In this document: one piece after another, positions 22,300 through 35,318 of the stretch
Layout: the number at the start of each line of letters is the position of its first letter
Numbering within the stretch: position 1 is the stretch's first letter
Assembly (NCBI GenBank): GCA_965153455.1
Contig: OZ234499.1
Coordinates: forward strand, 15,000,271-15,064,270
Reading direction: 5' to 3'
DNA length: 64,000 bases
Source of the DNA: Sphagnum compactum
Taxonomy: Eukaryota > Bryophyta > Sphagnopsida > Sphagnales
Program-made: the position numbers and the translations under genes
The notes under the pieces: generated by a model
Told to the model about the DNA's origin: nothing
The model's input: only the letters and a program-made list of their open reading frames with translations
Database searches by the model: none

Positions 22300-23924
22300 C
22301 TATGTTGTTTTAGGCTTACCTAAGTCAACCTAGGTCTATTTAAATTGACATGGGGTATAACCTATGTGGGTACATTCACACAAAAAGAATGTCTCACCTC
22401 AAAATCTCTATCTAGACACTATTTTGAATGACCATTACATTTACAAAATAATTTATTTGGTATATATTTGTTTTTCATTAGTTATTCACATACTTCTTCA
22501 TTAAAATGGTGATGATTTTTTGTGATTTGGATGATCAAAACATGTCCTTAAATGTCTTGAATGATGGCTTAGGAATTGTATCCCACTGCATGATTTTATC
22601 AAAAAGGATTCAACAATATTGGTTCCAATTGTTCCATATTTTAACCACAAATAAAATAAACTATGTTCTATATAATGGCACAAATTTTTAGTATGATAAA
22701 TCACCAAATTTTGTGGAATTCATGTTAGAATCTTGGATTTTTCATAAAACAAACGTGTTGATAAGGACAATCAAATTAATTTTGTTAATTACAAATTTAC
22801 ATTCCAAAGGTTTGGAAAGAAATATAAGAGATGTGGGTGCAAAAAAATAATTATTTGATGTTTTTAATCGGGTTTTGGCACTCCAAATGAAAGTATGTCA
22901 TTTTGGAATGTCAAAATAGTCCTACATTCCTTTTTGTTTATACTTGAACAAAACATTCAAAATTTGTTCAATTGATTTGAATCATTCGTTACAACATTTA
23001 TTGGTTGAAAGCCTAAACATACATATCCCCCTTTCATTGTTTAGCATTTTAAAACATTCATTGTGCTAAGTCCTTGCTTTAAGACTCAAGACATAGGACA
23101 AATGGGTGTCATGGTTCTTGTTGTGATACCCCAACTATGAATGCACCCATGTTGATTTAGGTCAACTTAGCTTGACCAAGCTATGTACATATAACTTAGG
23201 TTACATACGTACAACCTAACTTATGTATGGTGTCCAAGCCTACATATGTACAACCTAACCTACATACATACAATTTAACATAGTGTATGTATGACCTAGG
23301 TATAGGGGCATACTTAAACATACCAATGCAAACCTATGGATGACCTAGGTGTAGCCTATGTGTAACCTAGGTGTAATTAATCATACATATGCATACCTAA
23401 ATGTATCTATGCTGACATAGGTGTATTTGGGTGTATTTAGACATATTTGGGCATACATATGTATATTATGTATAAATTTTGTATTATTGCGCATGCTCCA
23501 TTAATGTTTTTGAACTATTTGATTTAATGGTGTATATTTGTTAATATGTTTTGGTACATTAAAATTGTTCGTGGTGTCTTCCACCCAATAGTGTCAGATG
23601 GAATGCTTTAGTGAATTAAGACATAGTTTTAATAGTGTAGGTGGATGACATGAACTCATTTTTCAACTTCATTTTCATCCAAACATGTAGCAGTTGTCAA
23701 ACATAATCACATCTATATAACTTAAAGTTGATGGCAACCATTTTGTAGTTGAAATGCAAATATAAGTTGTTTTTATCATGATGCCATTAAGGATTGTCAA
23801 AATTGCAATTACAAAATTGGTTGATTTAAATAAAAGTTGCAAATACATGGGTTGGTATGGACAAAATTTTTTGTAATAATTTAACCACTCATTTAGAGAA
23901 ACTAACTATTGATGACCCATAGTG

Positions 23925-24075
23925 AACCAATAACCACCAATGCACCATTAGGGATGGAGGGTGTTGGACAATAAACACTTTTCCTTGAGGTTTTAGTTCC
24001 TTAAGCAAATCATGGTGACTTGCTTGGTTGTTGTTTTTCCTACCAACCTACTAACAATCCAATAGATAGGTGGTT
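23925..24075. mobile_element. MITE-like repeat fragment, copy E
   Basis: AGTGAACCAATAACCACCAA, GCACCATTAGGGATGGAGG, AATAAACACTTTTCCTTGAG and AATCATGGTGACTTGC follow the same order as copies C and D with more divergence. The end is not found. Non-coding. Confidence 0.5.
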
Positions 24076-24924
24076 AGGTCAAGGCTAACGATGGAAGATT
24101 AAGAGTCATACAAAATCCAATTATCTTACAACTTTCAACTTAGGTGCAAAACCTTGAACATTCAAATAAATAAAACTAAAATGAAAAGGAAAAAAAAAAA
24201 CACAAAAAGGTGAAACCAGAGACACTTTCTTCTACCCTTTTCTTTATTGCAGCTACGTGGGGTGACAACCACGGGTTCTTTGAGCTTTTGAAAGAACTAA
24301 AACCCGGAGGTTCTTTAAAATTCCGATTCTCCCACATCCCAAGAAATCAGAACCGGCGGTTCTTTGATTTATAAAAAAAATCTATGTTTAAAAACCAGAA
24401 CTGATGGTTATTGACAAACATCAACTACCCACACAAACACCCGTCAAATACCCAACTGCCAATACAAGGTGGTAGCTCCACATTATTTGGATTTCACATG
24501 ATTTCATTGACTCCTATATACTTCATCCAAAATACCAGTGTGCATGCCATTTTACAGCTACTAAAGTTTGTCCTTACAATATGCACAATTGGTATGTGAG
24601 CAATAGCAAATGCACAATTGGTGTTGAATTGGTGTGTGTACCTCTCTTTTTTTCTCCATGAACAAATGGGGTTTCCGTGGATGTTTTGGTCACCAATTGT
24701 ACATTGGGTACAGAACGTGACGGGTTCATCCCTCCGTAGAACTCGTTGACAAAATAATCGTGCAATTTTCATCCATCATGGACTCATCACTATGGATGGA
24801 TGAAAAAAACAATGTGGAACAAAGGGAACTCATGAAAAAGATGAGAAAGGCACGGTATGCCAAGAAAACATGATTGACTACTACTGCTCACAGTAAGCTG
24901 TGCTGAAGTGATTGATGGTCAGCT

Positions 24925-25050
24925 GGTCTAGCCTTAGGCTAGGTAATATAGGCCTAGAGGTAGGTAGCCTAGGTGGTCACATGGCCTAGCCAAGGTGCCA
25001 TTTGGTGTAGCCTAAGTGCCATGTGGCCTAGTCCTAGGGTTAGGCTAGGT
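24925..25050. repeat. Imperfect tandem of GCCTAGG/GTGCCATGTGGCC words
   Basis: Repeats of TAGGCTAGGT, GTAGCCTAGGTGG and AAGTGCCATGTGGCCTAG with period about 25-30 bp. Non-coding. Confidence 0.6.
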
Positions 25051-25589
25051 GGCCATGTTTCACATTTGGATTTGTTGTAGTTGTGCCATGTGGTGTGTAA
25101 TGTTTTATTATATTAATCAAGTAGTTGGAAAAAAATTTATTATTTTAATTTATTTAGTTTTAAATAAAATATTTTTGTGTATCCCTTTAGGATTGGTTAT
25201 GTTTAAATCACATGGTAGCCAATTGTTGGTCAACAAAATAATTGCATTGTAGTTGTAACTATGCATACATTATAAAATGAGTATGTATTTTAAAACAAAA
25301 TATTTCATCCACGCATGTGACTAGTTGCAAGAGCTAGTTGTAAATCTTAATTTTTCTTCTAATGACACCCTTGGTGATCGCTAACACGTTCCCAACATCC
25401 CCATGAGGCCCAAAAAAATTCGATGTCTCTTAATGTCAATCCCATTGTCCCTTGAGCTAGGATGCGATGTTCCTAAACCTAAAAACTATGCCAAACCTAC
25501 AAATTACTAGGGATGTCATATTTAGGACATCCTTTAGACCTTAAGAACATCCCAAAAACAAGGATGTTGGCAAGCATGTTTGTGATACT

Positions 25590-25765
25590 TACCCACTTAT
25601 ATAGGGAGTATTTAAATAAGAAATATGAGAGTTTACATGATAAATTATCAAGGTGGAACCTTGGTAATTCGATTGTGGATGAATTATGGTTCATCCACAA
25701 TGGAGTCATAACAGGTTTCCAGTGGATGGTGCATTTGTGGGTTTTTGGGTCATATAATCCTCGAT
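25590..25765. mobile_element. MITE-like repeat fragment, copy F
   Basis: GAGTTTACATGATAAATTAT, CAAGGTGGAACC, TGTGGATGAATTATGGTTCA, GAGTCATAACAGGTTTCCAG and TGGATGGTGCATTTGTGGG correspond to the right half of copies B and C. The open frames spanning it are incidental. Confidence 0.55.
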
Positions 25766-26839
25766 GATCAAAATATACTTATTGTATCGTGGAAATTTTA
25801 TGGGGAAATATAGGGAAAAGTTCATTCTTTGAGTCAAAGTTTTAGTCACCTTAATTTACGCAATAAAACAAAACAAGGCAGCCACAACAACTTTAAATGA
25901 AATGGATTAAACATGAATTCACAAAAATTTATGAAACTCACATTAGCTTGGATTCCCTAAAGAGAGTCATCATTCTCCTTTAAATATATTTTGTAGCTTG
26001 TCATGGGAATGGCATCATAATGACATTTTCTTGAAATCCCAAAAGTGGAAGTTTCAAAAATTCACAAATTCTGATTTCCAAAACTTTGAAAACTCATTTA
26101 ACTTCCTCAAAGTATATCTTATTGGGACAATCTAATGTTTTTGATCTTATATCCCTTGAAACCAACTTTCCAATGTTATATCAAGCTTCTCAATCAAACA
26201 TCATTTGGTCTCCCTAATCATGTCATAAGTGAGAAGTCAAAATATACACTACACATCATGATTCTTGGAATGGACATAATCATTAGTTATTGAGTTAAAC
26301 ATGCTTCTATTTTGGGGAGGGAAACATACAAGTATTTAGGCTTTTATGTGGGGGAGAGTCGCACATTTAAAAAATATTGGTGATGGGTTGATTAAGTGAC
26401 TCCTTTTGAAAAAGAAAAAGAATTGATGCACCCCTTCACTAATTAATACAAGTGCTAATACATGTATAATTGTTTGTGAATCATAATACCTTGAAACCTT
26501 TCATGGTTCACTAATGCCCAATCAAATCAACTTTTAAATTAAAATATGTATTTAGATTTTTCAAACTATTGTGTGTCTTGCATATAGGAAAGAAATAACA
26601 AGCCTTTCTTTAGTGATGGTGCATTTCTCATTCATTATTAGAGTGACACCCATCACTATAAAAACTAACAAAACATAAAAACACACATAAAAACATGCAC
26701 ACAAACCAAACATGAGGGATGGTTGACGTCAAGTTCATGTTTACATTTTATTTTCGGTTTGAACTTGGATTACGAGAAAAGTTTACGAGAAAATATGTTT
26801 TGAAAGGTGAAAGATGAGACTCCAAAGTCACACCCTAGG

Positions 26840-28020
26840 GATCAATAAACCCCATCAACACACCAAATAATCAAAACCTCATTCAATTTGAGTTGGATTT
26901 CAAAAACGAAAAAAAAATCGTATAGGATATTAATGTTCCATAGTAAATCCTTTGACATGGTGTCCAGCTCAAACGAGTTCTCCAAAATTGAGACACTTTC
27001 ATTTTCAATGACCATGTTGTGTAGAATTATATACGCCATCATGATGTCTACAATGGTGTTAAATGGTTAACACCTTCCATTGTTGACAAAGGTTTTAAAC
27101 AATTCTGCATCAAGATTGCAAGACTACCACAACGTTTCTTTAATGCCATTTTCTAATACTTCCTTCAATGTACCAATACTTGTTTTCTTCTCACCCTCTT
27201 AGCCATGAATAGATAGAACAACAAAAGCTTAGTACGGATTAATACCATATGTAAGGAGATAAAATCATCGGTGTGTTGTGCCATGGACATGAAACGTCAT
27301 GCCTATAAAGGAACCCCTCAACAACTCTATAAGTAAAGGTCATTTATCAAGGACTTGTTACCTCTAGTTTAAGCCAAAAATGTGTGCCGTATCCAAAGAG
27401 CTATTAAGATTGGCATCAAGAGTGATGCTCCTTTCCATCTTTATCCTTAAATTGAGAGCCAAGCTACAAAACATTTCTTCCATTGATAATGCATGCACTC
27501 ATCAAAAGCAAACATACTAACCTCACTTATCATCATCTACTTTTCCAAGTTTAACACTTATTGGCTAGTGCAAGTACATAGAGTTAAAAAAAGCAAAAAA
27601 AAAAAGAAGGGTATAGGGAACCACTTCAAAATGTTCTCACCCAAACTGTGATACTCTTCTGTAGCATTTGCAGCCACCCCATAGGCAAGCATTCAAGTCT
27701 TACTCTGCACTTCTGAATGTTTGATGAACTAAAAACACTTTGCAGCATCTCTAGTCCGACCCAAATAAGGATTGGGCTCAACAACCCTTTGCATAATCCC
27801 AAAAAACAACTCTGTTCTCATCATAAAATGCCCCACAAAAAACTTTATCATCATACACAAGGGTAGCACTAAAACAGTTATAATAGAGATCCTCTCATGA
27901 CCAATGTCTCTCCCTCTCCAAGTTGGGCTTCTTGAATTTAGAACCTCCATGCACCTTCTTCACCCTACAAGCAAGGTCCTCCTCCTCCATCTCTTCTATG
28001 AGCATTGCAATCTAGAACAG
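26840..28020 (-). pseudogene. PIF/Harbinger transposase (DDE_Tnp_4 type), broken
   Basis: Read on the minus strand from 28020 downward, pieces in shifting frames follow the order of plant Harbinger transposases. First a GGSKFKKPNLER N-terminal region, then MMRTELFFGIMQRVVEPNPY and GRTRDAAKCF (27830-27730), then MLAYGVAANATEEYHSLGEN (about 27700-27640). Next are DANLNSSLDTAHIF (about 27420), GMTFHVHG and LLTYGINPY (about 27300-27230), and finally MMAYIILHNMVIENE (27042-26998). Multiple stops and frameshifts and a lost segment between 27600 and 27450 make it non-functional. It would have supplied DNA cleavage for cut-and-paste transposition. A GGAGATGCTC motif at 28338-28347 may belong to its terminus. 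Confidence 0.75.
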
Positions 28021-28787
28021 TCATCAACTTCATCATCTTGCAACAGATTGCCAATATTGGCTTAAGATTGTCCTCTCCATTCTGCCATGGCAAAGTTGGG
28101 GTCTGGTCCAAGTGTGCAAGAAAGTGTCCACTCCAAAAGCTTGCACAAAGGGTCTGAAGCTGTCTCTTTGGAGATGGGCACAGTTACTTGCAAGCAACAC
28201 TGAAGAAAGGACTAGGTAATAGGTACCCATGGGGACCAATGGGCATGTGTGTGCCTTGCCATGCATGGCTGAGACATTTATAGCTCCCTAAAATCTGAAC
28301 TGAATCTCCTTTATACTGTGCTAGAGTGCCATATATGGGTGGAGATGCTCGAAGGTCTCAGCTATTATGTTCCAAGGCTCTAAAAATCTCACCTCCTAAC
28401 ATAGTGAAGGTTATGGTGCTTGTTGGAACCCACAAGTACATATAGACAACTCCAACGATAACAACATTTCCAATGTTGTCCAACCCATTTGAACATTATG
28501 TTCTACCTCATTCTCAAGCTCATACAACACTAAATCCCTGGGCTTCTGTGATCACAGCAAATGGTAACATGTGCTCACTCCTCTATCTACTTGCCTGTTG
28601 AAACTGCAAGTGCATTCTGAAGCCACTCAACGGCACCCAAATCTGCTCTCAATTCAAGACCTACAAAATTGCTTACAATCTCCCAATGTATTTGCTTTGT
28701 GGGTGGTGCACATGACTAGAGAGTTCATGCTTGACAAAAAGTGCTTGTGTACACACTGGATGGAAAAGAAGGCTATAAAAGCAGAAA

Positions 28788-31700
28788 TCAGTTTTTGAAG
28801 CGCACACTACGACTAAGATTGGTGCGGATGCCAGTACTTTCACCCCCATAGCTAGCCGATGTTGGACGTTTAACTTCACGCACTTGACCTTTCCGTCGAA
28901 TGACAGCTTTCTCATGCTTGAGCTGCACCCAATCCCCAAGAAACTCAGTGACAGCTGAAAAGAGGACCCTACACTTTTTAGTGCGCAACATGGTTATGGC
29001 AAACAAAAGGGTTACCAGTTTGACGTTCTGTTACTGCAAGCAACACATTTCAATTATATACTAGGATATTGGTGCTGAGTGACTCATTTTGATTGAGCTA
29101 GAAGTGCATTCAGTTCCCATCTCGTATGGAAGTGTAAGATAAACCTAGATATAGTCTCACAGAAGATCTTGAAGAATAACTGGCCAAAGCCACTGAGCAC
29201 ATACCTTGTACTTCTTGCGTGGATTCTTGGTGGCTTTCTTGCGATAGGGTGTGAGACCTCTGTTCTTCTCCATCTGCATTCCACCATAGTTTGTTTGCTT
29301 AGCTCATTCCCCCCATGCAGAATCCTAAAATCCTACATTGTCATCACACCATTATTCCTCCCTTCAAAGACACTTTTCCAAACTGCTATAATGGGAAGGC
29401 TTTTCATAACAATAAACAGTTTATCCCTCTTCAAGCAAACCCACCACTGAAATGTAAAGATGGTTGGCCTTAGCTACCTGGTATGTAATCTGTCGTTTTC
29501 CATCTGCATCAAGTTCCTCCACTGGACTGAGGAGAGTCCTGCACCCACAAAAGGAGACAAGAGAAGAAGACCCAAGACGCAAAACTGTGAGACTTGCACC
29601 ATATCCGTTGATTTCTCATGGGAAATTGACAAAACAATGTGTCACAAATTGATTGTAGCAGTCAACAGCAATTTTCTTCATATAAAATCAACATACATTG
29701 CTCTGTGATCAGCAAATATCAGATTACTGAGGACCAATGGATGTAACATCTACATTAGGGTCATGACTCTGAGTTGAGTGTACAATGGTTTCTAAAATCT
29801 GACCATTATGAGAGGACAAATGAAGGATGACAAGCTTGGGAAGTAGTAGATGTAAGATCGAAATGAAACAAGGTGTCCATGTATAAAGTGCCAAGTAAGA
29901 TAGCCATGGCGAACCTGGAATACTTCGCAGCTTTGGCAGCTTGCTTGGCTTCCTTGAGTTGCTTAGCTTGCATATAGAAATCATCCTCTTCAGGATCCTT
30001 ATCTTCATCTTGTTGATTTCCTTCAGCCTTGCCATCACTATCATCAGTGTCATTTGTAACTGATGCCTTGGCAGCCTGTTGAATTTCATAGTTTCTCCTC
30101 CTTTCTCCAAGGTCCTCTCTCACAGGTAGATCTGCATCACCTGACACAGCCTGCAGCAACACCCAAGTCAACCATTCTAACCATCTCTGCTATTTGCAGA
30201 CACAGAACCTCTTGTATGTCCACAGACAGAAGAACAATTGACACTTGATCATATCTATTTTATCCATCAGAGATCACCATGCTCAATTTGATTCAATTTC
30301 CTGCTGCATAATAAAAAAGAATCAGTGATACTTCACAATGAATTACATGAGCTCATGATTAATGAGAAAAGGAAGATCAGACACAGACATGACAATGCAC
30401 TTGCAATGGACATGTGATCATAGAATCCTAACTCTTATCTCCTTCAAAGCAGGAAAGACTTCAGGACTTTTGCATCCAAAAAGAACTTCCAGTACCTTTG
30501 GCTTCTTGGAAGGCCTGCCAGCTTCAGCAATGACTTGTGAAAGGGTTCGTGGTCTACCAACGGCTGAAATTAGGTTAGACTTGCTTAGCACCAGACCTTC
30601 CATATCACCCACGTCATCTTCAAGATCATCAAGTATATCCTTCAATCTGCCACACAAGTCATTTGTGATGGGATAAGTGGGAATGATGCTATACAAAATG
30701 TTATGACAAGTTGAAGGAGTCCATAGACACCTGCATATGTAACAGACCTCTATCCAGTAGCATATAATTCACACATCCACAAACCTAAACATGATCAATC
30801 AATAACCAACATCCAGTGACCAGATGCAATTAAGTCAGTTTCAAGTCATGGAATCTCAACAGGTAACTCACCCATTTCGAGGACGTTTAAGCTCTTTGAC
30901 CTTTTTGTGCCCTGCCTTGGACACAGGCGCATGGACAACAAGATTTGCATTTTTTTGTGCACGGGCATCTAGTCGTGCCCTCTCTTGCAGCATTTTTTTG
31001 CTCTCAGCTCCCACTATAACCTACAGTCAGAGACTGTGTCACACCTAGGAATCACAAACCTCAACTCTATACCCATCATTGCCACAGAACTTCATCACCA
31101 ACATATATGATATTCAAGATTACATACATGGTATTGGACATGACACTAGGACTCAGCAAATGGGTCACAGCAGGAAGTATTTAGGTCTTTTCTAGCAGAC
31201 AATATGTCCCCTGGAACTTCGCATATTCAATGTCTCGAATAGAAGCATCCAGAATAATCAATATATCTTAACCACCAACTTTTTGTACCTACACAACTGA
31301 GGGCAATCAAGGATTTAGCTATTCAAACAGTCTGAACAAAAGGTCTTTGCAGCATGGTTGTGTGGGAAGCAATTCAGGAACTTTAATGGAATAGGTCTGG
31401 CTACTAGAACAGGCCAGAATGTGCATGAAAAGAACCATCAGAAGTTTTCCTGTGGCTTTACCTTTTCAGCTCTGACCTGCACCTCATTGACAGACTCCTT
31501 CACTGGGTTTTCTTCAACATCCAAAGTTCCATCCTTTGTCTGTCTATGATCCTGCAACAGCAAAGAAGTCATCAAACAAAGAAGTTTGATCACAGATTTC
31601 TCCTAACAAAGTATATAATTCAGAGAGTTTACAATTGACACTCAGCCATAGCACCCATCAAATCTTTGGATAACCACATGTAAGAGATGTGGTAAAAAAT

Positions 31701-34700
31701 TGAAATTGACCTCCAGCCACCCCAAGCTACTCTAACCTGCCTCAAGATAAACTTCATACCTCAGTGTCTTGGTCCAACTTCAAAGTAGCTGAACTAAGAT
31801 TAGATTCATTCACTTGCACTGCTGAATGTGGTGCAGCTGGTGTCTGAACATCCTTCAGCAACCTTTCCAGTTGATGCTGCAGCTTCTTGTCGATTGGACT
31901 TAGCTGTCACACCAGCAAGATCCCATTCTACTTGTTTACTGGCTATCCATCTTAACAAGATATGAAGGAGTGGGTGGTGCAAGGAGCTAAACACACTATT
32001 TACTGTTAAAAACCCAACATTCATCAGGGAGGTCATGTTTTCTTGGCAGGGAAGAAGATGCAAAATCTCTCAACTAGTGGTTCAAGCAGCATTCTCTCAC
32101 CTTCTGTAATAACATTTTCAGTTCAACCAGACGAGCAATCACGGGGTGGTCACGAACAGAACGGGCCTCCGCCTTCATCAAGAGGTAGAATATGATGGAC
32201 TGGCAGTAACTCAGCAACAGGACATGCTTGACCTCCAAGTAATTCATTCCCTCTTTTGTTGCCCGCAAGCCATCTTTTACCTTCACAACAACAAGAATGA
32301 GCAGACAAGCATGGTTGGTATAGAAAGTTCAATATCACATGAACCCAAGTACGTGTATACCTTTGTTTGAAGCCCCAAGGGATTTATGCTTGATGTTGAT
32401 GACACCATACCTTGTCCATAACTGGTTGTATTTTAGTGTGGAGTTCATGTAGCCCATCTCGCAGCTCTGTAACTAATGCTACTAACTCCGGCGCATCACT
32501 GTCAAACATTTCAAGCATGCACTCAGAGTCAGTACTCCAACCCATGTCATTTGTCAGGTGCATGCTTAGTCCTGGTTTGTCCTCTTCCTCACTCTCTACA
32601 GGTCTATGGCCACAAGGCTGTGAGAAGCACATTGTAATCAGTAAAATCTATCAGCTGTCACAGCCTTAAAAGAGTTTATCCACACTGAACACAGTGTCTA
32701 TGGCCACAAGATTGCAGCAAACAGAGACAAGTACTCTGTCCACTCTTTCCCCTCTCACTCTTCATTTCATGGGAATAGGGTTAACCTCATTAGAAGCTCC
32801 ATCTGTTCCTCCTTTGACAGAGCGCTGATATCCTTTTTCACTGCCTCAACTGTCACCATTTTGTTTTCTGCATCTGCAGAGCCTCCCCAACCTCTGAGAG
32901 TTGTTTTCCCAGGTTTCTCTTTGCCTCTACCATCCTGTCGCTGTGCAGCTTCCTAAAAAATCATTTCAAGCCACATGGCAAGCCTTAGTAACCTTTTGAT
33001 AAAATACACATGAGCCAGATTTATGTGCAATCTACAGATATATTTCTTATTAGTTCTGGAAATGACTAGCAAGGTCATAAACAACATGAAAAAAACCTTG
33101 GCAACTTTGCACAAAGTTTGACAGTAAATGTCCTGTCTACCACAGAACCCATATTCTCCGGGAAAACCTTCTGAAACATCCTTAACTACCACTAGTTGGT
33201 GTGATGCCATTTTCCCAATCCCTCCAGCTGGAATTTCAGCAGGAATACAGATTAAAAGCAGATTTACATAGCTATATGTGGGGTTGGGTTCTGACAGATA
33301 AGCTCAAGCTCAAGAAAAAATGTCACTACAAAACTGCTATTCTGAAAGATGATCTCTAGCAATTGAGGGTTGTTGGTATCTCAAAGAACAAGATTCAAGG
33401 AAGAATCAGTATCCAGAAGAACTTGACAGCAAGAGAAGATCATAACCTCAAATGTCTCCTCCTTCTCACTATTGTCATCACTTTCAGTATCTGAAACATC
33501 ATAGTCCTCAGGTCGCAGAGATGCTGCCATCTCCTTCTGTAGACGTAATGCTTCTGCTTCCTCTTCTGCAGGTGCCTCTTCATCACTGGATTGCAACTGA
33601 AACCAAACAAAAACAAATCAACACTGGGACAGGCAATTATCCAAACTCTATTGAGAGCAGTTTGACAACTAAGCCTGCATGACAGATGGGTGGTGAAATC
33701 CTGAACAAAAAAAGGCACAGAAAAGTGTTACCTCGTATTCAACATTGTCAGCACTGTAGTAAATCCTCTTTCCCTTTCCCCACGCAGTCTTTTCCTTCTC
33801 CTCTTCCTCCTCCTCCTCTTCATCATCATTCTCCATGCCTGCCCTCTGCTTCATTATCTTGGACTGCCGCACCACTGCCAACAAAAAAAGTATTTCCATA
33901 AAACCAGCAACCAAATTGGCAAGTGGGGCATCACAAAATGATCAAGAGAGCAATGAAATAAGCATGCAATTTACAAGAGAAGCAACAGAAATCTACATTT
34001 AGCAGCAAGGCCTGTGAGTTCCTCGTCATCCATATTGTCGTTGTCATCATCATCATCACCCTCCTGCACATCCAAGGCCATCACCAGTTAGTGTACTTCT
34101 CATATTGCAGAATTCACACCACATCATACCACATTACATTCATTGCTGAACTAATCAGCTAGTAGGGGACGGTGATTCTCACGTTGTCATCATCACTCTT
34201 GTCAGAATCTCCCTGCTCCAGAAGTTCCAACACCACATGAACAGGCCATGATCACAATCAGTATACATTTACAGCACTGTGTTATCTGCAGACAGAAGAA
34301 AAAGGTCCATTGTTCTAACCAACTTAACAGTCTGCAGGCTTTGTTTAGGCTTTAGGGTTTAGGGTTTACAACATCAGAGAAGCTCATGTCAGAATTGACA
34401 TTTTGCTTCTAATGCAAAGTATGAAAGTTTGAGAATTCAGCCTCTAAAAATGAGTTGGGGTTTCAGAACTCACCCAGCTACAACAACTCCAGTTTGCAAT
34501 TACAGACAAATTGACTGAATATAATAACAATCAAGCTCTTCAGTACCTGTAAGTCCATGACAGGAACCTCGTCATCTTCCAACTCATCCAAATCTTCTGC
34601 AACAAACAATTAAGGCACCACCCATGAATCAACTTGGACAGAAACGATATACTTCTTCTCAAAGCCAATCAACAGCCATCTCTAGCTTCAGTGTGTCTTT

Positions 34701-35318
34701 GTGACATAAACGGAATCTGTAAACATATCTCCAACACCATAATGAAAAATTGATGACTGAACAAGCATGTGTAGGGTTTAGGGTTTAGGGGTAGAGCCTG
34801 TGCAAATTGTAGGGCACCCACTGTTGCCTTATGAGTGGAAAAATAACATACCTTACTTCCAGGCATGATGGAACTCCCTTCTTCTTATGTTCTTATGAAT
34901 TGCCACTCATTTGCTAGGGTTTCAAGGTCAGGGAAGGGATTGCCAGAACTTCTTAACTCACCAAGGTCCTTTGTAGGATCGAGCGAAATCTTCTCTCTCT
35001 TGTTATGAACTGCCAGACCCCACCATCCCCATGAAAGCATTGCACCCGAAAAAATTGAATGAATGTAGAGGCAGTTTGTAAATCTCAAGGAACAATCAAA
35101 ACTGCGGCAAAATTTCAGCAAAATCGTCAAGGTTTCAAAAACCGAGATAAAACAGCAACAAAAATGGAATGTTTTTGCAAGCGAATGGTGAAGCTCTGAA
35201 GCTCACATTCATCGATCTCGTCCACGAAATCTTCAGGCTGCATGCCGAGATTATCGTCATCATGGCGACGAGACCGTTGCTTGGGCGCCCGAGCTTTCGA
35301 TGGACCACGTCTCCCCAT
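28788..35318 (-). CDS. UTP3: UTP3/SAS10 small-subunit processome protein, 18 coding exons
   Basis: Nucleolar factor for 18S rRNA maturation. Coding exons in order: 35318-35207, 35009-34962, 34596-34547, 34212-34183, 34063-33997, 33874-33732, 33596-33447, 32952-32786, 32498-32411, 32280-32101, 31903-31760, 31551-31462, 31020-30872, 30646-30496, 30150-29915, 29526-29478, 29273-29205, 28922-28788. All introns have GT-AG ends and phases agree, giving 2058 nt and 685 residues, near the size of the family. Start MGRRGP at 35318; an acidic, low-complexity region is at about 55-215. The Utp3/Sas10/C1D domain (SDAPELVALVTELRDG; YLEVKHVLLLSYCQSIIFYL; RDHPVIARLVELK) is at about 256-345. A Lys/Glu-rich linker follows, then the Sas10 C-terminal domain at about 602-685 (MEKNRGLTPYRKKATKNPRK; IRRKGQVREV; YGGESTGIRTNLSRS). 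Exon 9 is chosen to begin at TTTGACAG|TGATGC because this joins ELLM to SDAPEL in frame; a longer version upstream would break the frame. Looks intact. Confidence 0.93.
34351..34368. repeat. Telomere-like motif in UTP3 intron 3
   Basis: TTTAGGGTTTAGGGTTTA on the plus strand (CCCTAAA in the gene's sense), inside the intron 34546-34213. Confidence 0.8.
34772..34790. repeat. Telomere-like motif in UTP3 intron 2
   Basis: TAGGGTTTAGGGTTTAGGG on the plus strand, inside the intron 34961-34597; same orientation as the intron 3 motif and opposite to the promoter copy. Confidence 0.8.

Larger units (their letters stand above)
21700..23470. repeat. CCTAGG/TTGACCTA-rich degenerate repeat zone
   Basis: Dozens of short TAGGTT, CCTAGG, AACCTAA and GACCTAGG words in both orientations, densest at 21700-21830, 22020-22140, 22290-22350 and 23150-23460. 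No coding. Similar text recurs at 24930-25045, 44280-44400, 44870-45000 and 59055-59095. A SINE head and a glycine-rich coding fragment are embedded in it. Confidence 0.6.

Noticed and set aside
33060-33210. An additional UTP3 exon (frame with HQLVVVKDVSEGFPGEYG)
   Set aside because: Exon 7 joins exon 8 in phase without it, and the sequence has no counterpart in the Utp3/Sas10 family.
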